In this document: one piece after another, positions 24,786 through 29,779 of the stretch | How positions within the stretch are numbered: the stretch's first letter is position 1 | Layout of the letters: each line of letters starts with the position of its first letter | NCBI GenBank assembly: GCA_023393115.1 | Contig: JAEWMS010000058.1 | Coordinates: 1-29,779, forward strand | From: Bacillota bacterium | GTDB lineage: Bacteria; Bacillota; Clostridia; Acetivibrionales; DSM-1351 | Length of the DNA: 29,779 nt | Reading direction: 5' to 3' | Notes under the pieces: model-generated | What the model saw: only the letters and a program-made list of their open reading frames with translations | Told to the model about the DNA's origin: nothing | Databases searched by the model: none | Program-made: the position numbers and the translations under genes

Positions 24786-25880
24786 TTAAACATTAAACCT
24801 GAACAGAGTTACATCTCCGTCATGCATAACATATTCTTTTCCTTCTGATCTTACCAGGCCTTTTTCTTTTGCAGCTGTATATGTGCCGCAGGCCATAAGG
24901 TCATTGTAGGCGACAATTTCAGCACGTATGAAACCTCTTTCAAAGTCACTGTGTATTTTACCGGCTGCCTGTGGAGCCTTTGTACCGTTGATAATTGTCC
25001 AGGCTCTTACTTCCTGCGGGCCTGCAGTGAGATAACTGATTAGGCCGAGGATTCTGTAGCTTGCTTTAATAAGCTTGTCCAGACCGGATTCGTCAAGTCC
25101 CATTGCTTCAAGGAAGTCGGCCTTCTCCTCATCGGCCAGCTGAGCAATTTCTTCCTCAACCTTGGCACATATAACCATAACTTCGGAACCTTCGCTTGAA
25201 GCAAATTCCTTCAGCTCAGCTAAAAACTTATTATCTTCCAAAGAAGAGAGAGCGTTTTCAGATACATTTCCCGCGTATAGAACCGGTTTTAACGTAATAA
25301 GGAAAAGCTGATCCACCAGCTGTTGCTGTTCACTATCAAAGGTCATGGATCTGGCAGGCTTTCCACTTTCAAGATGAGCTTTTATTGATTCAAGAAGCTC
25401 TATTTCAACCTGGAACTTCTTATCGCCAGATTTGAGATTCTTTCTGGTTCTGTCGATTCTTCGTTCCAACATTTCCAGATCCGCAAATATCAACTCGAGA
25501 TTTATGGTTTCAACATCTCTTCTGGGTCCGATAGAACCGTCTACGTGAACTATATTTCCATCTTCAAAGCACCTTACTACATGAACAATCGCATCTACTT
25601 CTCTAATATGGGAAAGAAATTTATTCCCCAGACCTTCACCTTTACTGGCTCCTTTAACAAGTCCTGCGATATCAACAAATTCTATGACTGTAGGAGTTAT
25701 TTTATCAGGATTATACATTTCGGCCAGTTTATCAAGTCTTTCATCGGGAACAGCAACAATACCTACATTTGGTTCAATAGTACAAAATGGGTAATTTGCG
25801 CTTTCAGCACCTGCTTTTGTTATGGCATTAAACAGGGTACTTTTACCTACGTTCGGAAGTCCAACAATACCTAGTTTCAT
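24786..25880 (-). CDS. ychF: Redox-responsive ATPase YchF (Obg-like)
   Basis: This 364-aa protein is the normal family length. It has G1 'GLPNVGKSTLFNAITKAGAE', G3 'FVDIAGLVKGASKGEGLGNK' and a region 'YAGNVSENALSS' in place of the usual GTPase NKxD, the feature that makes YchF prefer ATP. A coiled-coil insert and a C-terminal TGS domain ('SEGKEYVMHDGDVTLFRFNV') complete it. It binds ribosomes and is linked to stress and oxidative responses. The ATG at 25880 with GAGGAT about eleven bases upstream gives the family N-terminus MKLGIVG; an in-frame ATG at 25988 adds 36 unrelated residues. Confidence 0.96.
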   Translation of the reverse strand: MKLGIVGLPNVGKSTLFNAITKAGAESANYPFCTIEPNVGIVAVPDERLDKLAEMYNPDKITPTVIEFVDIAGLVKGASKGEGLGNKFLSHIREVDAIVHVVRCFEDGNIVHVDGSIGPRRDVETINLELIFADLEMLERRIDRTRKNLKSGDKKFQVEIELLESIKAHLESGKPARSMTFDSEQQQLVDQLFLITLKPVLYAGNVSENALSSLEDNKFLAELKEFASSEGSEVMVICAKVEEEIAQLADEEKADFLEAMGLDESGLDKLIKASYRILGLISYLTAGPQEVRAWTIINGTKAPQAAGKIHSDFERGFIRAEIVAYNDLMACGTYTAAKEKGLVRSEGKEYVMHDGDVTLFRFNV

Positions 25881-25969
25881 TAATATATCTATCCTCTCAT
25901 TATTTCTAACATCAAAAATACCATAAAAATTATATACTATTAAGTATTTCAATGCAATAAAATTGATAT

Positions 25970-26140
25970 TTAAAGGACAGATGAACATGTATTTCGAACC
26001 GAAAGTTCATTTTTATAGTATTCAACAATTAACTTATCCAAGTCCTGACTTAGAGATAAAATCTCTTCATAGTCCATACTACAGTTTAAAACCTGTTCGT
26101 TCAGAATCTCTCTTAATTTGTTAATTTCGTCAACTAGCAT
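25970..26140 (-). CDS. Spo0E-like sporulation regulatory protein (aspartyl-phosphate phosphatase)
   Basis: This 56-aa protein reads MLVDEINKLREILNEQVLN and then 'ILSLSQDLDKLIVEYYKNEL'. The two short helices and the 'SQDLDKLIVEYY' signature define the Spo0E family, which dephosphorylates Spo0A~P and so delays sporulation. The catalytic-type S..LD core is intact. AAGGAGG lies eight bases before the ATG. It diverges from an XRE regulator, and the shared upstream region holds three sequences close to the Spo0A box. Confidence 0.85.
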   Translation of the reverse strand: MLVDEINKLREILNEQVLNCSMDYEEILSLSQDLDKLIVEYYKNELSVRNTCSSVL

Positions 26141-26162
26141 ATCAAAACCTCCTTAACCTACA

Positions 26163-26341
26163 TTTTTGTCTCATAAAATGTCAAAAAACTCAATTGTGTG
26201 AATGTAATGGTATGATGGTTTGGTAATGCAACCTTCCAATATAGTTGAATTATGTAATAAATTGCCATTAATTAAATTATAAAATTCGAAACGCAATTTG
26301 TCAACTAAAAAAATGACGAAAATGAGTTGAAAAATGTCAAA
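26163..26341. promoter_or_regulatory. Divergent regulatory region with three Spo0A-box-like sites
   Basis: The Spo0A consensus is TTTGTCRAA. AATGTCAAA occurs at 26177-26185 and again at 26333-26341, and TTTGTCAAC at 26297-26305, each eight of nine matches. The sites lie between a Spo0E-like gene (minus) and an XRE gene (plus). In AT-rich DNA single matches arise by chance; three in 180 bp beside a Spo0A-phosphatase gene is suggestive only. Confidence 0.4.
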
Positions 26342-26367
26342 ACGAAGTTTTAATAAAAAGTAATAAA

Positions 26368-26397
26368 TTGACATATATACAATTTTATATTTATAAT
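26368..26397 (+). promoter_or_regulatory. Sigma-A-type promoter of the XRE gene
   Basis: Consensus TTGACA (26368-26373) and TATAAT (26392-26397) are separated by 18 bp. Transcription would start near 26404, about 27 bases before the ATG, leaving room for the GGAGG ribosome site. Confidence 0.85.
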
Positions 26398-26430
26398 AAG
26401 ATTAGTAAGGGGATTGGAGGATATATATCA

Positions 26431-26784
26431 ATGGATAAAACAATAGGTGAAAGAATAAAAGAATTGGTCAGAGAAAAAGGTTTGGAGCAGCAGGAAGCAG
26501 CTAACCAAATGAATATTAAAATACCAACCTTCAATGGATACGTGAGTAATAAAAGGGAGCCGTCAATTGAAAGACTTAAGCAATTGGCAGATTATTTTAA
26601 AGTATCTGTGGATTTTTTAGTCGGTTACAGTAAAATACGGGATCCGTATTTAAACTGCTTGTCTGAAGAAACAAGGAGCTTTATACTGGATCCCGCAAAC
26701 GAACCATATATTGAATTGGCCATGGACATAAAGGAACGTACTACTAACCCTAGCACTAAAAATTATAAAGAAATGAAACGGTAA
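26431..26784 (+). CDS. XRE-family helix-turn-helix transcriptional regulator
   Basis: In this 117-aa protein the Cro/C1-type helix-turn-helix covers about residues 5-62: 'IGERIKELVREKGLEQQEAA', 'NQMNIKIPTFNGYVSNKREP' and 'LADYFKVSVDFLVGYSK'. A short acidic helical C-terminus follows without a recognised domain. The ATG at 26431 follows GGAGG by about nine bases; an in-frame ATG at 26368 overlaps the promoter and is not credible. The gene faces the agr locus, whose agrD ends 60 bases beyond its stop, and it diverges from the Spo0E-like gene. It may be the nearest DNA-binding output for the peptide signal; that is inference. Confidence 0.9.
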   Translation: MDKTIGERIKELVREKGLEQQEAANQMNIKIPTFNGYVSNKREPSIERLKQLADYFKVSVDFLVGYSKIRDPYLNCLSEETRSFILDPANEPYIELAMDIKERTTNPSTKNYKEMKR

Positions 26785-26843
26785 ATTAAACAAAGAGATT
26801 AAGCTAACCTTTCATTAAAACTACATACAAGGGATAGCGGTTC

Positions 26844-26963
26844 CTACTTAAGGTTAGGAACTTTCGGTTGGTGAAGTCCCCAGAAGCAAGCTGGTTTTAC
26901 ACCGAATAATAACACCAGTATGTACAGTAAACTTGATAAAATTGTAAATAAAAATGCTTTCAT
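26844..26963 (-). CDS. agrD: AgrD-like cyclic (thio)lactone autoinducer peptide precursor
   Basis: This 39-aa peptide has an amphipathic/hydrophobic leader (MKAFLFTILSSLLYILVLLF), a core GVKPACFWGLHQP and a tail KVPNLK. It has the three-part plan of clostridial AgrD: membrane leader, Cys core and a proline-containing recognition tail with the conserved P..P spacing. The predicted ring is Cys26 to Leu30 (CFWGL), a five-residue thiolactone; AgrB would cleave after Leu30. AAGGAGG lies nine bases before the ATG. The tail is less acidic than in Staphylococcus AgrD. It is the last gene of the agrB-sensor-agrD unit, with a 36-base gap. The call rests on layout, motif and neighbour AgrB. Confidence 0.88.
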   Translation of the reverse strand: MKAFLFTILSSLLYILVLLFGVKPACFWGLHQPKVPNLK

Positions 26964-26999
26964 TTCTATCGACCTCCTTAGAATCTAGTAAATTATTAA

Positions 27000-27947
27000 T
27001 CACTCCGTTTCATGTTCTTTATAAAGTTTTTTTGCAACCTCCTCAATGCCCATGCCAATTTCATTCAGTTTCCACCGAATATTATCGTATTTCTCATTTC
27101 TTGTGTATGTTTCTATATCTTTCATTAATTTATATAGACTATCTGAGGCTATTTTTTTATCTTTGGCTTCCTTATTTTTTAGAATATAGAAGAACCAAAG
27201 GAGTCCAGAGATATTTAGCATTGGGAAAATAACTGTGCACATAATAATGAATATTTGAGTTAAGCGGGGAACATCTATTAGCACTTTATCATATACTATT
27301 GAATTATACATAATCCATAAAAATAAGATATTTGAAAAAACCAATAACGAAAATATGACTAAAAGTATTGGATTTGATACAAGGTTTTTTATTAACCTTC
27401 CTTTTAGCAACGTGCGTCTTCTGCTTATGAGATACAAAAGTAAAGAATATTGTAAAAATCGCGAAGGAAGTGAAATTAAAAAGTAAGTTAGGAAACTGTC
27501 GCTTAATTGCGCCAGTGTCAAGCCTGTACCATATAATATAAGAGGTATATAAAGTAATTCAAAAATACCTATAGTAAGAAAACTGAGCATATAGAATATT
27601 GAAGCTTTTACTACCCACTTTATTGCACTTGCATCTCCAAAGATATCATTTGTAAATACAATAATGATAAATGTAATTATGGGAGATATAAACTGGAAAA
27701 AACCATAGTTAAAACCTGTATTAATAATTATATTCGATATTAATGCACCAATAATGGTAGGTAGAAAGACCCTGATATAGTCGAACCTGTTAATAAGGCG
27801 TTTACATTCAGGCTCCTTCCAATATTCAAATTCTCCCACCATTATTAAAGTAAACATTACAAGATACAATTCTTCCGGAATTGATACAAATAAAGTATTC
27901 ATTATTATTTTTGCAACTAAGCTGTTACTAAATAAGGTATCAATCAT
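27000..27947 (-). CDS. Polytopic membrane protein in the AgrC position, lacking a kinase domain
   Basis: This 315-aa protein has seven or so hydrophobic segments (about residues 10-35, 55-75, 80-98, 110-137, 150-172, 190-212 and 225-255), then a soluble tail of about 60 residues. This resembles the receptor half of AgrC. The tail ('SLYKLMKDIETYTRNEKYDN' and on) has no HDxxN-type phospho-acceptor motif and no HATPase N, G1 or G2 boxes. Its stop lies 36 bases before agrD, so no kinase domain is encoded downstream in any frame. AAGAGG precedes the ATG. Its position between agrB and agrD suggests that it senses or handles the peptide. It could instead be an unrelated helper or immunity-type membrane protein. 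Confidence 0.6.
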   Translation of the reverse strand: MIDTLFSNSLVAKIIMNTLFVSIPEELYLVMFTLIMVGEFEYWKEPECKRLINRFDYIRVFLPTIIGALISNIIINTGFNYGFFQFISPIITFIIIVFTNDIFGDASAIKWVVKASIFYMLSFLTIGIFELLYIPLILYGTGLTLAQLSDSFLTYFLISLPSRFLQYSLLLYLISRRRTLLKGRLIKNLVSNPILLVIFSLLVFSNILFLWIMYNSIVYDKVLIDVPRLTQIFIIMCTVIFPMLNISGLLWFFYILKNKEAKDKKIASDSLYKLMKDIETYTRNEKYDNIRWKLNEIGMGIEEVAKKLYKEHETE

Positions 27948-28001
27948 ACTAAAACCTCTTATCAGTTGTAAGTTTTAATCAGTTAATAAACAATAGCATA
28001 A

Positions 28002-28646
28002 TCAATTATACCGACGGACAGAAGTCCTTCTATTTAGCCCGTTCTTTATAGTACTAAAAAAGCTGTGTCCCGCAGGGGTTATGGTAAATATCTCAAGTAA
28101 AATACCGAAACCGATGGATAAAGCATACAATTTTAGGTTAAAAAGCGTTAATACACAGCAGAGTATCAGCAATATGCCCAGATATGCTATTGACAACCGT
28201 TTATACTTCCTAATCGCAGCGGGTTCTGTAATAGGCTTGGTGGGTGTATCCTTGGGGGCATACTTAATCAGCATTAAAAGGCTGAATGCAAATATTAACA
28301 ATAAAAATACAGCTATTGATACCATATTCCAGTAGCTATAGGTATACTGAGATATCAAAGCAGTGGATAAAACGAAAATTAACGAGACAAGTAGACATTT
28401 TCCGTAGGTATCAAAGTGAAATCCCCCTGCAAACATTCTCAAAGAGCCTAAAACGAGAACAGTCAATAGGGCTGGAATAAGGACTCCAAGAAGTAAAGAT
28501 AATGAAATCAATATAGTACCTTTTACCAATGAACCGATTATTATGTAAAAACCATAATAGTAAACAGCTCTTTTATTATGATTTTCTTTTAATACGTCGG
28601 CTACATGCCTGGCACAGGAATATGACCACTTTTGTACAAATCTCAT
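28002..28646 (-). CDS. agrB: AgrB-like peptidase and cyclase of the autoinducer
   Basis: This 214-aa integral membrane cysteine endopeptidase cuts AgrD and forms the thiolactone. The catalytic block 'LRMFAGGFHFDTYGKCLLVS' contains His77 and Cys84, the same numbering as in Staphylococcus aureus AgrB. The N-terminus is basic and soluble, and four to six membrane helices follow. AAGGAG lies ten bases before the ATG. It is the first gene of the minus-strand unit and 54 bases ahead of the sensor-like gene. The order agrB-sensor-agrD differs from the usual agrB-agrD-agrC-agrA. No response regulator is in the window. Confidence 0.95.
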   Translation of the reverse strand: MRFVQKWSYSCARHVADVLKENHNKRAVYYYGFYIIIGSLVKGTILISLSLLLGVLIPALLTVLVLGSLRMFAGGFHFDTYGKCLLVSLIFVLSTALISQYTYSYWNMVSIAVFLLLIFAFSLLMLIKYAPKDTPTKPITEPAAIRKYKRLSIAYLGILLILCCVLTLFNLKLYALSIGFGILLEIFTITPAGHSFFSTIKNGLNRRTSVRRYN

Positions 28647-28961
28647 TTATTCACTTCTCCTTACATAAAATTTCTTTATTACCAATTTTATCATATATTG
28701 TTAGAAAAAGCACCATATTTTTGAAATTATGGTGAAAAAACTCCAGATAATACTATATAGAATTAATTTATTGATGTAGACTTTTCTTGAAAATTAATAT
28801 ATATTAATCAGGTATAACAAGATGTATCTTACCTCTATTCAACATACAAAAAAATCTTTCAGACAAACTTTGTAGTACGCCGTATACTTAGGTGTAAATA
28901 CATTTTCGAAACTTGTATAAAAAATTGGACTTACGATAAATATTAAGCAGGAGGTATATTT
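28647..28961. other. Intergenic region between divergent agrB and the TM2 gene, with a minus-strand terminator-like hairpin
   Basis: The 315 bases are very AT-rich. The clearest element is a stem CACCATA/TATGGTG (28711-28734) followed, on the minus strand, by C and five T, about 58 bases upstream of the agrB start. It could be an attenuator in the agrB leader. Candidate minus-strand -10 boxes (TATAGT near 28753, TATGAT near 28693) lack a convincing -35. No coding frame with a ribosome site was found. Confidence 0.5.
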
Positions 28962-29360
28962 ATGTATTGTAGAAATTGTGGTAATGTTATGAATGATCAG
29001 GCAGCAATATGTGTGGCATGCGGAGTACCTGTTGGAAAGGGAAACAATTATTGCCCATTGTGCGGAGATATGACAAATTCAATGGCTCAGGTTTGTATGA
29101 AATGCGGTGTGAATCTAAATGCATACGGTCAGCAAAAATCCAAACTTGCAGCAGGCTTATTCGGTATCTTTCTTGGAATGTTCGGAGTGCATAGATTCTA
29201 TTTGGGATACATTGGCATTGGATTGGCGCAGGTATTGATAACTGTACTTTCGTGTTTCTTCCTTAGCCCAATAACATGGATATGGGGTCTGATTGAAGGT
29301 ATTATGATATTGTCAGGCAGCATAAACAAGGACGCAAAAGGATTCCCACTGAAGGACTGA
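28962..29360 (+). CDS. Zinc-ribbon and TM2-domain membrane protein
   Basis: This 132-aa protein begins with two small zinc ribbons: 'MYCRNCGNVMNDQAAICVAC' and 'NYCPLCGDMTNSMAQVCMKC', each with two CxxC pairs. A TM2 domain follows (about residues 62-125): 'LAAGLFGIFLGMFGVHRFYL' and 'GYIGIGLAQVLITVL', two helices with the conserved G.HRFYLG turn. Such proteins are common in Firmicutes; function is unknown. GGAGG lies eight bases before the ATG. It is monocistronic, with a terminator about 65 bases behind its stop. Confidence 0.93.
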   Translation: MYCRNCGNVMNDQAAICVACGVPVGKGNNYCPLCGDMTNSMAQVCMKCGVNLNAYGQQKSKLAAGLFGIFLGMFGVHRFYLGYIGIGLAQVLITVLSCFFLSPITWIWGLIEGIMILSGSINKDAKGFPLKD

Positions 29361-29424
29361 TACATTCAGCAAAGAATTGAATGATTGGAAGATAATAAAT
29401 TGAACAAAAAAGTAATATTGAAGA

Positions 29425-29469
29425 AAGAGGCATTATCTATTAATTTGATAGCGCCTCTTTTATTTTTTT
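29425..29469 (+). terminator. Intrinsic terminator after the TM2 gene
   Basis: AAGAGGC and GCCTCTT form the base of the stem, and CTAT/ATAG extends it with an internal mismatch. A T-rich tract (TTTATTTTTTT) follows directly. Confidence 0.85.
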
Positions 29470-29507
29470 AGTTACCGATTCAAAATAAATTTAAATTCCG
29501 GTAGTAA

Positions 29508-29779
29508 AAGATTTGTCCAAATTTACTATATAGATGTAAAGATAATATAGTAAATCTTGCCCTTCTGCAAAGAACCATTGGAAATCAGGCAACGATGAAA
29601 CTTATAAATGAAGTAAAAGAGCGCATACGGCTTGAAAAGCTGGGAGAGACACCTATGTCAGATAATGCTCGACCGGTAAGGAATATAATCAATGAGATAA
29701 TCAAAAAGGCAAATAAAAAGATAAATAAAGAGACAAACAAAGAGAAACATCAAGAGGAAAACAAAGGGACAAATAATAA
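29508..29779 (+). pseudogene. Open frame without a start codon carrying an LQRTIGNQA motif (runs off the right edge)
   Basis: From the stop at 29505 a frame is open to the window end. It reads 'NIVNLALLQRTIGNQATMKL', then 'INEVKERIRLEKLGETPMSD' and a Lys/Asn/Glu-rich low-complexity tail. LQRTIGNQA matches the short motif (LQRxxGNxA) found near the N-terminus of DUF4157-type, contractile-injection-associated or toxin-like proteins. No ATG, GTG or TTG with a ribosome site precedes the motif; the first ATG (29595) lies behind it. It is therefore probably a truncated 5' remnant, or part of a gene whose rest lies beyond the edge. 29361-29424 and 29470-29507 show nothing else. Confidence 0.4.

Noticed and set aside
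26812..26857. 8-bp inverted repeat CTAACCTT/AAGGTTAG as a terminator between agrD and the XRE gene
   Set aside because: The loop is about 38 nt and no T-run follows on either strand.
27000..27180. Tail of the AgrC-position protein as a degenerate kinase phospho-acceptor region (EKYDNIRWKL resembling HDYKN)
   Set aside because: The His is missing and no ATPase domain follows; the likeness is too weak to claim.

Overview
The window looks like a chromosomal segment of a low-GC, endospore-forming anaerobe of the Clostridia. The gene content and codon use would suit a Ruminiclostridium/cellulolytic Clostridium type; that genus guess is inference. Evidence: cortex and sporulation genes (pdaA, yqfC, yqfD, a Spo0E-like phosphatase), AT-rich intergenic DNA, strong AGGAGG ribosome sites with frequent TTG/GTG starts, and a clostridial Agr-type peptide signalling locus.

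Layout. 1-280 (minus): tRNA-Trp(CCA) with its own promoter and terminator; the 5' end of a group IIC intron sits directly behind the terminator and runs off the left edge. 239-506 has no other gene. 507-2996 (plus): two tandem DUF881 membrane coiled-coil proteins, a terminator, then pdaA. 3027-11149 (plus): the classic Firmicutes cluster yqfC-yqfD-phoH-pgpH-ybeY-dgkA-cdd-era-recO. It joins spore formation, c-di-AMP turnover, 16S rRNA maturation, lipid recycling, pyrimidine salvage and repair. 11182-19546 (plus): cardiolipin synthase, an HD-domain protein, a two-subunit ABC exporter with one degenerate and one canonical ATPase site, a J-like coiled-coil protein and a secreted WG-repeat protein.

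19572-26140 is mixed. A PadR regulator is followed by a frameshifted DUF2812 membrane gene; its promoter has a dyad in the spacer. Next come a MYG1-family protein behind a perfect 12-bp hairpin, a degenerate Mrr-like protein, a DUF896/RlmI-type methyltransferase pair, an orphan cheW, a small transporter-like remnant, ychF and a 56-aa Spo0E-like gene.

26160-28646 is the most interesting part. An XRE regulator and the Spo0E-like gene diverge from a region with Spo0A-box-like sites. Beside them, on the minus strand, is a three-gene quorum-sensing locus in the order agrB - polytopic membrane protein - agrD. The 39-aa AgrD has a clear Cys-containing signal core. The middle protein sits where AgrC would be expected but has no histidine-kinase catalytic domain, and no AgrA regulator is present. 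The locus may therefore signal by an unusual output route.

28962-29779 holds a zinc-ribbon/TM2 protein, a terminator, and an open frame without a start codon that carries an LQRTIGNQA motif and runs off the right edge.
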